Shown here piece by piece: positions 47,146 through 55,613 of a stretch of 64,000 bases of DNA. The notes beneath the pieces were generated by a model. That model saw nothing but the letters and a program-made list of their open reading frames with translations, was not told where the DNA came from and searched no databases. The DNA is from Rugamonas fusca (GTDB lineage Bacteria; Pseudomonadota; Gammaproteobacteria; Burkholderiales; Burkholderiaceae_D): NCBI RefSeq assembly GCF_014042365.1, contig NZ_JACEZS010000007.1, positions 1-64,000 of the forward strand. The letters are read 5' to 3'. The position numbers were made by a program, and so were the translations under genes. Position 1 is the stretch's first letter, and the number at the start of each line of letters is the position of its first letter.

Positions 47146-47910
47146 TCAGGCCGGGGCCGGCGCACCATCCATGGCCTGCGCGCGGCGCAGCCGTTCACGG
47201 CAATTACACAGGTTGGTGCGCATGGCCGCGCGCGCCGCCTCCGGGTCCTGGCGCTCGATGGCGAAATAGATGTCCTCGTGTTCGCGGTAGATGCGCTGCA
47301 GGCAGTCGCCGGCCCCGCCTGGCACCGCATGGGCGATCTGGGTCGGCGCCAGGTGGGCGCGCGGAATGATGGCCTGCCCCAGGTCGGTCAGCAGGTCGAC
47401 GAAATAGCGGTTACCCGTCGCCTCCGCGATCAGCAGGTGGAACCGCTGCTCGGCTTCGACTGAAACGCCGGGCAGCGCGGCCCCGCTCAGGATGCGGTGC
47501 AGCGCCGCCTGCAGCTGCGCCACCTGTTGCGCGCTGCGGCGGGTGGCGGCCAGCCAGGCCGCCTCCGTCTCCACGCTCATGCGCAGTTCCAGCACGGCCA
47601 GCAAATCGGCCAGGCTGTGCACGGCGCCGGCCGCCACGCTGAGCCGGGCCGGTTGCGGCGCCAGCACGAAAGTGCCCACCCCATGCCGGGTCTGCACCAG
47701 CCCCGCCGCCTGCAGATGCGAGATCGCCTCGCGCACCACGGTACGGCTCACGCCATGCTGTTCCATGATGTCCGATTCGGCCGGCAGCTTGTCGCCGGGC
47801 TTGCAGTCGCCGCTGCGGATGCGCGCGGTGACGCTCTCCACCACCCCTTGCGCGAGGTTGCGCGGCTTTTTGCGGGGCACGAACAGGGGAGCGGGTAGGA
47901 TGTGGGACAT
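47146..47910 (-). CDS. GntR/FadR-family transcriptional regulator
   Basis: A 254-residue regulator: winged HTH of the GntR type (about 20-85, VESVTARIRSGDCKPGDKLPAESDIMEQHGVSRTVVREAISHLQAAGLV) and a C-terminal FCD helical domain (about 100-235, with the metal/ligand residues in E-x-x-H..H pattern RIYREHEDIYFAIERQD). FadR-type proteins sense organic acids. It is convergent with the ABC permease, and a TATAAT at 47940-47945 (minus strand) could be its -10. The target genes cannot be named from context. Confidence 0.92.
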   Translation of the reverse strand: MSHILPAPLFVPRKKPRNLAQGVVESVTARIRSGDCKPGDKLPAESDIMEQHGVSRTVVREAISHLQAAGLVQTRHGVGTFVLAPQPARLSVAAGAVHSLADLLAVLELRMSVETEAAWLAATRRSAQQVAQLQAALHRILSGAALPGVSVEAEQRFHLLIAEATGNRYFVDLLTDLGQAIIPRAHLAPTQIAHAVPGGAGDCLQRIYREHEDIYFAIERQDPEAARAAMRTNLCNCRERLRRAQAMDGAPAPA

Positions 47911-47986
47911 GACGCGGATCGGCGATGACGGGCCGGGCCATTATAGCAGCGCGAACTTACAGCAGTTGAAGTGGCGGGCCGGCGCC

Positions 47987-48817
47987 TCAGACCAGCAGCG
48001 CCGTGCTCATCGACTCGGCGTCGGCCGCCGACTGGCGCAGCACCAGGTCCAGGCGCGCGTTATCGCGCACATAATCGTCCAGCGCGTAATCGGTATCGCA
48101 GGCGTCGGTGGCGGGCGCCAGCGGCGAGGCCACGGGCGCCAGCCGTTTGGCCAGCAGCAGCGTGTCGCGCAGGCCGGCCGGCGGCGGCGACAGCGTGGCG
48201 CCGCGCAGCGCGACGATGGCCAGCGCCACCGGCTCCGGAATGGCCAGCTTGCGCATCATCTCGCGCGTGATGATTTCCCGCGCCGCCCCCATCCACTCGG
48301 CCGGATCGTCGAGCAGGCCAGGCAGCTCGTCGGCGCGCGACAGCAGGTAGAAGCCGCCCGCCTCGTGCACGATGCCGGCGAACAGCGCCGTGTCGGCGTC
48401 GCAGCCCGTCACGTGGCGCGCCAGCACATGGGCCAGCGCGGCCACGTGGGCCGTGTGGCGCCACAGCTGCTCGGCCATGGCGCGCAAGTGCGGATCGCGT
48501 ATGCGGCTGCCGAACTGGCGCACCACCATGGCCGCCGCCATCGTGTACAGGTTGCGGTAGCCCACCCGCAGCACGGCCGTGCGCACGCCCGTCACGAGCG
48601 GGCCACGGCGGTTGAACACGGCACTATTGGACAGCGCCACCGTGCGCGCGGCCAGTTGCGGCTCGGCCAGCACCTTGCGCACCACGTCGTCCGTGGCGCA
48701 ATCGGGATCGGCCAGCGCCAGCTGCAGGTGCAGCGCGGCGTTCACGCTGGTGGGAAAAACCAGCTCGCCACGTTCGGCTTGCGACACTATCTGGGCGAAG
48801 TCTCTTAGTTTTTCCAT
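47987..48817 (-). CDS. HDOD-domain protein
   Basis: A 276-residue protein made of one HDOD domain (about 15-215), a catalytically inactive relative of HD phosphohydrolases used in signalling, competence and c-di-GMP-linked regulation. Hallmarks: FPTSVNAALHLQLALADPDCATDDVVRKVLAEPQLAARTVALSNSAVFNRRG and LWRHTAHVAALAHVLARHV, where H-x-x-x-D type metal ligands are only partly kept. Start MEKLRDFAQIV at 48817: there is no Shine-Dalgarno, but a TATAAT ends just 6 bases before the ATG, so the message may be leaderless. Confidence 0.85.
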   Translation of the reverse strand: MEKLRDFAQIVSQAERGELVFPTSVNAALHLQLALADPDCATDDVVRKVLAEPQLAARTVALSNSAVFNRRGPLVTGVRTAVLRVGYRNLYTMAAAMVVRQFGSRIRDPHLRAMAEQLWRHTAHVAALAHVLARHVTGCDADTALFAGIVHEAGGFYLLSRADELPGLLDDPAEWMGAAREIITREMMRKLAIPEPVALAIVALRGATLSPPPAGLRDTLLLAKRLAPVASPLAPATDACDTDYALDDYVRDNARLDLVLRQSAADAESMSTALLV

Positions 48818-48823
48818 GGAAAC

Positions 48824-48851
48824 ATTATACGCAGGGCAGCGCCAACCGCAA
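48824..48851 (-). promoter_or_regulatory. Promoter abutting the HDOD gene start (leaderless transcript)
   Basis: On the minus strand -35 TTGCGG (48846-48851) and -10 TATAAT (48824-48829) are 16 bases apart, and only 6 bases separate the -10 from the ATG at 48817. Transcription should start at or within a base or two of the ATG. Confidence 0.6.
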
Positions 48852-48903
48852 TGCCCCCCGTAGCATGGCCGCCACGCGGGCGGCCAGCCATGGTCTACAC
48901 GGA

Positions 48904-49485
48904 CTACAGGTGCGGCGCGATCAGCGGCAGCAGGTCGTCGAAGGTGCGGCCGCTGGCATTCTCGCCGATGGCGTGCATCTTCCATTCACCGTTGTGGCGG
49001 TACACCTTGGCCATGATCTGGGCCGTGTGCGAGCCCTGCACGGACAGGTTGAAGCGGGCCACCTCCTTGCCGCTGGCCGCGTCCAGCAACCTGCAGTAGG
49101 CGTTCTCCACCTGCGAGAAATTCTGCCCCGTGAAGCTGTTGACCGTGAACACGAGGCTGCGCACACCGGCCGGCACCTGGCCCAGGTCGACGTTGATCTG
49201 TTCATCGTCGCCATCGCCGGCGCCGGTGCGGTTGTCGCCCGTGTGCACGATGCTGCCGTCGCGGCTGCGCAACTGGCGGAACCAGATCACGTCCAGCGGC
49301 CGGTTGGCCTCGTCGAACATCACGCACGAGGCGTCCAGGTCCACCGCTTCGCTGCGGGCGCCAAAGCCGAAGAAGCCCTTGCTCTTGATGGCGTCCCAGC
49401 CCAGGCCCATGACGACGCGCCCCAGGGAGGCGCCCGCTTCCTTGTCCAGCGAGATCTTCTGGCCTTTTTGCAGATTGACTGACAT
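48904..49485 (-). CDS. TerD-family protein (tellurium resistance/stress)
   Basis: A 193-residue TerD/CABP-fold protein. The double beta-sandwich carries the calcium-binding [13 protein letters not shown] (83-95), and the ends VNLQKGQKISL and FAP-like closing part IGENASGRTFDDLLPLIAPHL fit TerD/TerE/TerZ proteins. An internal insert FFGFGARSEAVDLDASCVMFDEAN follows the first strands. Ter proteins help bacteria tolerate tellurite, phages and colicins; the exact job is not settled. ATG 49485; it follows the AIM24 gene by 44 bases on the same strand. Confidence 0.92.
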   Translation of the reverse strand: MSVNLQKGQKISLDKEAGASLGRVVMGLGWDAIKSKGFFGFGARSEAVDLDASCVMFDEANRPLDVIWFRQLRSRDGSIVHTGDNRTGAGDGDDEQINVDLGQVPAGVRSLVFTVNSFTGQNFSQVENAYCRLLDAASGKEVARFNLSVQGSHTAQIMAKVYRHNGEWKMHAIGENASGRTFDDLLPLIAPHL

Positions 49486-49529
49486 TGCTGTTTCCTTTCG
49501 TTTAAGGTTACGAGTGAACGCGGACCGCG

Positions 49530-50225
49530 TTACTGCTGGCGGCGCTGGGTCCAGTTCAGGAAGGCTTCCCGGTTGCGCGAGCAGACCAGCACCTTGCCCT
49601 GGCCGGAAAAGCGCAGCACCATGCCTTCGCCGCTGGTCTGGCTGTTGATCAGGTTGCCGAGGAAGCCGCCCCCGCCGCCGGTGGTGATGGACATTTCGTA
49701 GTGCAGCGCGCTGTCCCAGCACACCACGTGGGCGTTGTCGATCACCACGTCGCGCCCCGGCGTCACCTCCAGCTGGGAGATGGAGCCGAAGCCCGACACC
49801 ACCACCTGGCCGGAGCCGGCCGTCTCCGTGATGAAGAAGCCGCCGCTCTGGGCGAACAGGGCGTTGCCCAGGTTCTGGGTGCGCACCCGCAGCTCAACGC
49901 CGGAACTGGCGGCCACGAAGGCGCCATCGCTCAGCATGTACTGGCGCGGCCCCACGTCCACCACCTGCATGGCGCCTGGCAGCGTGGGCGAGAGCAGGCA
50001 GTCACCCGCCCCGCGCACGGCCTCGATATGCTGCTGGAAGAACGATTCGCCGTTGGCGAAGCGCCGCATCAGGGCGGCGCCGATGCCGCCGGTGACCTTG
50101 CCGCGCAAGTCCAGCGCCGCCTCCATCATCACCATCGCGTCCGACTCGCAGTAGATTTTCTCACCGTGTGCGAGCGACACGTGCAGGAACGGGTCAACGT
50201 CCCCGGTAACAGTAAATGCTGGCAT
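49530..50225 (-). CDS. AIM24/TIGR00266-family protein
   Basis: A 231-residue protein of the AIM24 (DUF124) family, which forms a trimeric double-stranded beta-helix-like fold. Seen: LAHGEKIYCESDAMVMMEAALDL, FFQQHIEAVRGAGDCLLSPTLPGAM and the C-terminal SGEGMVLRFSGQGKVLVCSRN. The family's biochemical role is unknown, but genes of this kind recur beside terD genes. It lies between two terD-family genes with gaps of 44 and 31 bases, so the three are very likely co-transcribed. Confidence 0.9.
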   Translation of the reverse strand: MPAFTVTGDVDPFLHVSLAHGEKIYCESDAMVMMEAALDLRGKVTGGIGAALMRRFANGESFFQQHIEAVRGAGDCLLSPTLPGAMQVVDVGPRQYMLSDGAFVAASSGVELRVRTQNLGNALFAQSGGFFITETAGSGQVVVSGFGSISQLEVTPGRDVVIDNAHVVCWDSALHYEMSITTGGGGGFLGNLINSQTSGEGMVLRFSGQGKVLVCSRNREAFLNWTQRRQQ

Positions 50226-50256
50226 GTGTGATCCTTCCTGAAACTGTTTATACCGT

Positions 50257-50832
50257 TTATATGTTCACGCCGAACGAGGAAGCCAGTGGCCCCAGGCCGC
50301 CCTTGAAGCCCTGTCCGACGGCCTTGAACTTCCAGTCACCGCCGTTGCGGTACACCTCGCCGAACACCATGGCCGTCTCGGCCGAGCCATCCTCGGACAG
50401 GTCGAAACGGGCGATCTCCGTGTTGCCGCTGGCGTTCACGCAGCGCACGAAAGCCTTTTGCACCATGCCGAAGTTCTGGCGCCGCGCGTCGGCCTCGTGG
50501 ATGGTGACGCAGATGGCGATGCGGTCCACGTTGGCCGGCACGTCGGCCAGGTTGATGGTCACCGTCTCGTCGTCGCCATCGCCGGCGCCGGTGCGGTTGT
50601 CGCCCGAGTGGGCTACGGAACCCTCCACCGACTTGAGGTTGTTGTAGAAAACGAAGTCGGCGTCGCCGCGCACCTTGCCGTCGGCCTTGAGCAGGAAGGC
50701 CGAGCCGTCCAGGTCGAAGCTGTTGCCGTCGGTGGCGCGCACGTCCCAACCGAGGCCGACCACCATCTTCGACAGGCCGGGTGCTTCCTTGCTCAGATTG
50801 ACGTTGCCGCCTTTTTGCAGACTGATTGCCAT
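50257..50832 (-). CDS. terD: TerD-family protein (tellurium resistance/stress)
   Basis: A 191-residue TerD protein, very close to the family core: [20 protein letters not shown] start, [17 protein letters not shown], calcium motif [13 protein letters not shown] (77-89), [20 protein letters not shown] and a C-terminal FGVNI. The whole chain is one TerD fold. It precedes the AIM24 and second terD-like genes in the same direction, and follows the DUF475 gene after about 100 bases. terD is a fair symbol by similarity, though TerE is equally possible. Confidence 0.93.
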   Translation of the reverse strand: MAISLQKGGNVNLSKEAPGLSKMVVGLGWDVRATDGNSFDLDGSAFLLKADGKVRGDADFVFYNNLKSVEGSVAHSGDNRTGAGDGDDETVTINLADVPANVDRIAICVTIHEADARRQNFGMVQKAFVRCVNASGNTEIARFDLSEDGSAETAMVFGEVYRNGGDWKFKAVGQGFKGGLGPLASSFGVNI

Positions 50833-50933
50833 GATGTGTTACTCCTGTTTGCTGGTATGAGCACCTGTACTGCCTGCGCGGCGGGCCGGTGCCTGATGCC
50901 CGCCGCGTTGACGCACTTCTGCGCTTTGTATCG

Positions 50934-51980
50934 TTACGCCGCCAGTGCCGGCGCCTGCTGCTTGCGGCGGTGGCGGATCGAGGACCACAGCGAGGCGGCG
51001 ATGAAAGCCACGCCGACCAGGCCCGTGAACACCTCGGGGATGTGGAACTTCATGCTGGCCAACATGATCAGGGCCAAAATGCCGATCGCGTAGTGGGCGC
51101 CGTGCTCGAGGAACACGAATTCGTCCAGCGTGCCCTGCTTGACGAGGAACACCGTCAGCGAGCGCACGAACATGGCGCCGATGGCCAGGCCCAGCATGAT
51201 GATCACCACGTCCGTCGTGATGGCGAACGCGCCGATCACACCGTCGAAGCTGAACGAGGCGTCCAGCACTTCCAGGTACAGGAAGCCGCCGATACCACCG
51301 CGCTTGATCAGCTCACCGACGTTGCTGCCGTTCTCTTCCTTCTCCAGCAGGCTGCTGACGGCGTCCACACCCACGTAGGTCAGCACACCCCACAGGCCGG
51401 ACACCAGCACCACCAGCTTCTGCTCCGGTTCCACCAGCGTCAGGCTGGCCAGCAGCGCGCCCAGCGCCACCATCACCGAGATCGACGACACCTTGCCCAG
51501 CGCGCCCAGCTTCTGTTCCACGTGGCCCAGCCAGTGCAGTTCCTTGTCCTCGTCCAGCAGGAAGTTCAGGAACACCAGCAGCAGGAAGATGCCACCGAAG
51601 GCCGCCACTTCAGCGTGGTGGTTGGTCAGATGGGTGGAATACGCGGCCGGATCGTTGAGGGCCAGGTTCCATACTTCCATCAGCCCCAGGTCGGCCGCCA
51701 TGGCCACGATCACCAGCGGGAACAACAGCCGCATGCCGAACACGGCGATGACGATGCCCACGCCCAGGAACAGCTTCTGCCAGAACGCGTCCCAGGTTTT
51801 CAGCACGGAGGCGTTGACCACCGCGTTATCGAACGACAGCGAGACTTCCATCACGCCCAGGATGGCCGCGATGCCGATGGCCGCCAGCGCGCCGGCCCAA
51901 CCCGTATGCTCGTAGCCCCACCACCCCGCCGCCGCCAGGCAGACGAAGGTGACCAGGAACGACACCTTGAAGTGTTTCAT
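50934..51980 (-). CDS. DUF475 integral membrane protein (TerC-like)
   Basis: A 348-residue membrane protein with about nine helices and the TerC/DUF475 motifs EVSLSFDNAVVNASVL (near 46-61) and EVLDASFSFDGVIGAFA (near 231-247), in which acidic residues in membrane helices are thought to bind metal ions. It ends in a short basic tail. TerC-type proteins go with TerD in tellurite and metal stress clusters and may handle manganese export. It heads the ter-type cluster and is divergent from the NhaR-like regulator with a 100-base gap that contains a palindrome. Confidence 0.92.
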   Translation of the reverse strand: MKHFKVSFLVTFVCLAAAGWWGYEHTGWAGALAAIGIAAILGVMEVSLSFDNAVVNASVLKTWDAFWQKLFLGVGIVIAVFGMRLLFPLVIVAMAADLGLMEVWNLALNDPAAYSTHLTNHHAEVAAFGGIFLLLVFLNFLLDEDKELHWLGHVEQKLGALGKVSSISVMVALGALLASLTLVEPEQKLVVLVSGLWGVLTYVGVDAVSSLLEKEENGSNVGELIKRGGIGGFLYLEVLDASFSFDGVIGAFAITTDVVIIMLGLAIGAMFVRSLTVFLVKQGTLDEFVFLEHGAHYAIGILALIMLASMKFHIPEVFTGLVGVAFIAASLWSSIRHRRKQQAPALAA

Positions 51981-52052
51981 TGCTATACCCCGTTGTTGTG
52001 ATGAATGGGATGCAGTGTAGGGCCCGGCGTGATTTTAAAAAATAGAAGATAA

Positions 52053-52069
52053 TCGAAGTATTACTTCGA
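52053..52069. promoter_or_regulatory. Palindrome in the DUF475-nhaR gap, candidate LysR operator
   Basis: TCGAAGTA-T-TACTTCGA is a perfect 17-bp palindrome, 11 bases before the nhaR-like start. It has the T-N11-A form of LysR-type sites, and AGAAGAT occurs as a direct repeat on both sides (52044-52050, 52076-52082). It can serve both divergent promoters. Confidence 0.6.
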
Positions 52070-52080
52070 AAAAACAGAAG

Positions 52081-52992
52081 ATGAAAACAACCGGACTCAA
52101 TTTCCGCCACCTGTATTTTTTCTGGATGGTGGCCAAGGAAGGCAGCGTGACGCGGGCTGCTGAACGCCTGGGACTGGCCGTGCAGACGGTCAGCATGCAG
52201 CTGGCGTTGCTGGAGCAATCCGTGGGCAAGCAGTTGCTGGAACCGCAGGGACGGCGGCTGGCGCCGACCGAGGCGGGCCGCGTGGCGCTCAGTTATTGCG
52301 ACCAGATTTTCCTGCTGGGCGACCAGTTGCAGGACGCGCTCGAGGAGACGGACGCGGGCAAGATGCGCCTCACGGTGGGCATTTCCGATTCGCTGCCCAA
52401 GCTGATCGCCTTCCGCCTGCTGGAGGCGACCCAGCGCATGGAGCAGCAGGTGAAACTGGTGTGCCTGGAGGATGAATTCGAATCGCTGCTGGCCGACCTC
52501 GCGCTCAACAAGCTCGACGTGGTGCTGACCGACCGCGCCGTGCGCCCCGGCGGCGGCCTGCGCGTGTTCAGCCACCTGCTGGGGGAGAGCGGCATGCAGC
52601 TGTTCGGCGTGCCGCGCCTGGCGCGCAAGGTGCGGCGCAACTTCCCCGCCAGCCTCGAAGGCGCGCCGCTGCTGCTGCCGACCCGGAACAACGCGCTGCG
52701 GGGACGGATCGACGCCTGGCTGGTGCAGCATGGCGTGCGGCCCGACGTGGTGGGCGAGTTCGAGGATAACGCCATGCTCAACACCTTCGGCCGCAACGGG
52801 CTGGGATTGTTCTTCGCGCCCTCCGCGCTGGCGCACGACATCGAGGAGCAGTTCGGCGCCGTGCTGGCCGGCGACGCGCCGGCATTGCGCGAACAGTTCT
52901 ACGCCATCTCGAACGAACGCAAGATCAGGCACCCGGCCGTGGAAGCGATCCTGACGGCCGTGCACAGCGGGCCATTCGCCGTCGCGCCGTGA
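52081..52992 (+). CDS. LysR-family regulator, NhaR-like
   Basis: A 303-residue LysR-type regulator. The start MKTTGLNFRHLYFFWMVAKEGSVTRAAERLGLAVQTVSMQLALLE is the NhaR-type HTH (about 5-65), and the effector domain (about 95-300) has the NhaR-like GISDSLPKLIAFRLLEA and FLGRNGLGLFF-type segments. E. coli NhaR responds to sodium and controls nhaA and pga; here no antiporter gene is adjacent, and the neighbour is the TerC/TerD-type cluster. The palindrome immediately upstream suggests autoregulation and possible control of the DUF475-ter operon. Confidence 0.88.
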   Translation: MKTTGLNFRHLYFFWMVAKEGSVTRAAERLGLAVQTVSMQLALLEQSVGKQLLEPQGRRLAPTEAGRVALSYCDQIFLLGDQLQDALEETDAGKMRLTVGISDSLPKLIAFRLLEATQRMEQQVKLVCLEDEFESLLADLALNKLDVVLTDRAVRPGGGLRVFSHLLGESGMQLFGVPRLARKVRRNFPASLEGAPLLLPTRNNALRGRIDAWLVQHGVRPDVVGEFEDNAMLNTFGRNGLGLFFAPSALAHDIEEQFGAVLAGDAPALREQFYAISNERKIRHPAVEAILTAVHSGPFAVAP

Positions 52993-53116
52993 ACACGGCA
53001 GGCGCCTGCCCATGCGCGCCGCGTCAACCGGCGCACGCAGCGCGCGCGAAAATTGCGCTGCCGGGGGGCCGGGTCGGATAAGATGCAGGTTTTGACCGCC
53101 CGCCTCGCGCGCCCCT

Positions 53117-54457
53117 ATGCAAAACCTCCTGCTCGTCCTGCTCGCCATCTTCCTGGTCGCGCTCAATGGCTTTTTCGTGGCCGCCGAATTCGGCATCGTC
53201 ACGCTGCGACCCACCCGCATCCGCGCCATCGCCAAGAGCCAGGGGCTGCGCGGGCGCACGCTGGCCAAGGTGCACGGCGACCTGGACGCCTACCTGTCGG
53301 CCTGCCAGCTCGGCATCACGCTGGCCTCGCTGGGCCTGGGCTGGGTGGGCGAGCCGGCCTTCGCCGGCCTGCTCGAGCCGCTGTTCGCCGCCATCGGCGT
53401 CAATTCGCCGCAGTTGATCCACGGCGTGGCGTTCGCGCTGGCGTTCACCGTCATCTCCTTCCTGCACATCGTGGTGGGCGAACTGGCGCCCAAGTCACTG
53501 GCGATCCGCATGCCCGAGGCGATCGGCCTGTGGAGCGCCCTGCCGCTGTATGGCTTCTACTGGGCCATGTACCCGGCCATCTGGCTGCTCAATGCGAGCG
53601 CCGGCATGGTGCTGGGGCTGGTGGGCCTGTCGGGCAAGGGCGGCCACGACACGCACTACTCGGTCGATGAACTCAAGCTTATCCTGCGCAGCAACCAGCC
53701 GGGCCAGAAGTACAGCAAGGAAGAACGCAACATCCTGGCCCATTCGCTCGAATTCAGCGAGTTGTCCGTCTCGGACCTGATGCGGCCCTTCAATGAAGTG
53801 ATCGCGCTGCGGGCCGACCTGCCGTTGGAGGAGAACCTGCAAACCATGCTGCGCAACCGTTTCAGCCGCTATCCGTATTACGACACGGACGGCGAGACGG
53901 TGCTGGGCCTGATCCACCTGAAGGACCTGTTCTTCGCCCAGCAATCGGGCAAACCCGTGACGGACCTGGCGCCGCTGCTGCGGCCCGTGGAAACCATCTC
54001 CGCGCGCACGCCCGCGCTGGAGCAGTTCCGGCGCTTCCGCGACGGCGCGCCGCACTTCGCGCTGATCGGTGAGAAAGGCAAGCGGCCGCTGGGCTTCATC
54101 ACGCTCGACAACCTGCTGGGCGCCATGGTGGGCGAGATCCACGACGAATTCCGCCTCAACGAAAACGACTGGCTCAAGCAGCCCGACGGCACGCTGGTGG
54201 GCAAGGCCAGCCTGCCCATCTTCTCGCTGGAGCGGGCGCTGGGCATCGATATCGAGAACGAGGAACTGGGGCTGGACGAAGTGGAATCCGTGGGCGGCCT
54301 GCTGATGCTCAAGCTGGGCGACGTCCCCAAGCAAGGCCAGCGCGTGAGCTTCCGCTATTTCGACATCGTGGCCAAGAAGATGACGGGGCCACGCATCCTG
54401 CTGGTGAAAGTGATCCCCAAGCAGCAAGCGGACAACGACGCCGACGACCTGGACTAG
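53117..54457 (+). CDS. CorC/HlyC-type membrane protein (CNNM, two CBS, transporter-associated domain)
   Basis: A 446-residue protein of the family once called hemolysins: a CNNM/DUF21 membrane domain (about 1-190, four helices, VALNGFFVAAEFGIVTLRPTRIR, ending near GGHDTHYSVDEL), a CBS pair (about 215-330, VSDLMRPFNEVIALRAD, FALIGEKGKRPLGFITLDNLLGAMVGEI) and a CorC_HlyC C-terminal domain (about 345-435). Members handle Mg/Co efflux or protect against metal stress. Ends two dozen bases before a REP-like palindrome. No Shine-Dalgarno is obvious before ATG 53117. Confidence 0.92.
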   Translation: MQNLLLVLLAIFLVALNGFFVAAEFGIVTLRPTRIRAIAKSQGLRGRTLAKVHGDLDAYLSACQLGITLASLGLGWVGEPAFAGLLEPLFAAIGVNSPQLIHGVAFALAFTVISFLHIVVGELAPKSLAIRMPEAIGLWSALPLYGFYWAMYPAIWLLNASAGMVLGLVGLSGKGGHDTHYSVDELKLILRSNQPGQKYSKEERNILAHSLEFSELSVSDLMRPFNEVIALRADLPLEENLQTMLRNRFSRYPYYDTDGETVLGLIHLKDLFFAQQSGKPVTDLAPLLRPVETISARTPALEQFRRFRDGAPHFALIGEKGKRPLGFITLDNLLGAMVGEIHDEFRLNENDWLKQPDGTLVGKASLPIFSLERALGIDIENEELGLDEVESVGGLLMLKLGDVPKQGQRVSFRYFDIVAKKMTGPRILLVKVIPKQQADNDADDLD

Positions 54458-54466
54458 CCAGACAGC

Positions 54467-54526
54467 AAAATCGGGGACGTAACACGATTTCTCCTTGGAG
54501 CAATACCGTGTTACGTCCCCGATTTT
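54467..54526. repeat. REP-like palindrome with inner hairpin
   Basis: Perfect 20-bp arms (AAAATCGGGGACGTAACACG at 54467-54486; complement at 54507-54526) surround an inner CTCC-TT-GGAG stem (54491-54500). The 16-bp core AGCAAAATCGGGGACG is shared with the element at 3703-3774. Located between two convergent genes; its right arm runs into the permease gene and supplies that gene's last codons and stop. Confidence 0.85.
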
Positions 54527-55560
54527 TCCTCGGCGCCACTCCAGTGCCGCAGCAGGCCCAGGCCCACGGCCAGCAGCGTGGGGCCGATGAACAGGCCGAC
54601 AAAGCCGAATGCCAGCACGCCGCCCATCACGCCCAGCAGCACCAGGATGAACGGCAGGCTGCTGCCACGGCTGATCAGCATGGGCTTGACGACGTTGTCC
54701 ACCCCGCTGATGGCGAAGAAACCCCACACCAGCATGAACACGCCCCAGCCCGTGCGGCCTTCGTTGAACAGCCAGATGGCGGCGCCGCCCCAGATCAGCG
54801 GCGGCCCCACGGGAATCAGCGACAGCACGAAGGTACAGATCGACAGCAGCGCCACGGCCGGCACGCCGGCCAGCGCCAGCCCGATGGCGGCCACGCCGGC
54901 CTGCGCCAGCGCCGTGCCCAGCAAACCGTACATCACGCCGCGCACGGTGCGGCCCACCGTGTCGGCCACGGCTTCGCCCTGCTCGCCTATCAGCTTGTCC
55001 ATTCCGCCACGCACCAGGGCCACGATGGCCTGGCCGTCGCGGTACAGGAAGAAGCATACGAACACGGCCAGGCTGACCTGGGCCACGCCGCGTCCCAGCA
55101 CCAGGCTGGCGCCGAGCAGCAGGCGGCGCGCCGGTTCCAGCAGGCGCTGGGCCAGCGCGATCAGTTCCTCGCGGCTGGCCACCAGCTTGCGCAGGTAGGC
55201 GTCGACCTGCTCGCCCACCAGCGGCAATTGCTTGAGCCAGGCCGGCGGCACGATGGTGCCGTCATCGACGGCGGCCCGCACCTGGTCGAAATAGCTGGCC
55301 GCGTTATCGGCCACGCTCCACGCCACCAGCGCCAGCGGCACCAGGATCACCAGCGTGAGCGAGATCGTCATCAGGGCGGCGGCCAGCGTGCGGCGCTGGC
55401 GCATGCGGTGCAGCAGCCACAGGTACAGGGGCCAGCTGGAGATGGCGATGGCGGCCGCGAACAGGATGGCGGCCAGGAATGGCCGCAGCACGATCAGACA
55501 GCCGAGCACCAGCAGCACGATGGCCGCCAGGCGGGTGTAGGGTTGGAAGCGCTGCTCCAT
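54511..55560 (-). CDS. AI-2E family transporter (TqsA/PerM-like)
   Basis: A 349-residue membrane protein with about eight helices and the AI-2E/UPF0118 pattern (LVILVPLALVAWSVADNAASYF, GTALAQAGVAAIGLALAGVPAVALLSICTFVLSLIPVGPPLIWGGAAIWL). Members export autoinducer-2 or act in Na+/H+ exchange; the substrate here is open. The last codons (..KSGT-stop) lie in the right arm of the REP-like palindrome, so the C-terminus was probably rewritten by the repeat. Start MEQRFQPYTRLAAIVLLVL at 55560. Confidence 0.9.
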   Translation of the reverse strand: MEQRFQPYTRLAAIVLLVLGCLIVLRPFLAAILFAAAIAISSWPLYLWLLHRMRQRRTLAAALMTISLTLVILVPLALVAWSVADNAASYFDQVRAAVDDGTIVPPAWLKQLPLVGEQVDAYLRKLVASREELIALAQRLLEPARRLLLGASLVLGRGVAQVSLAVFVCFFLYRDGQAIVALVRGGMDKLIGEQGEAVADTVGRTVRGVMYGLLGTALAQAGVAAIGLALAGVPAVALLSICTFVLSLIPVGPPLIWGGAAIWLFNEGRTGWGVFMLVWGFFAISGVDNVVKPMLISRGSSLPFILVLLGVMGGVLAFGFVGLFIGPTLLAVGLGLLRHWSGAEEKSGT

Positions 55561-55613
55561 GCGTGCCCCGGTCGGTTGGACGGCGGGCGGCGCGGCGCCG
55601 CCCGGCCAGGCTG

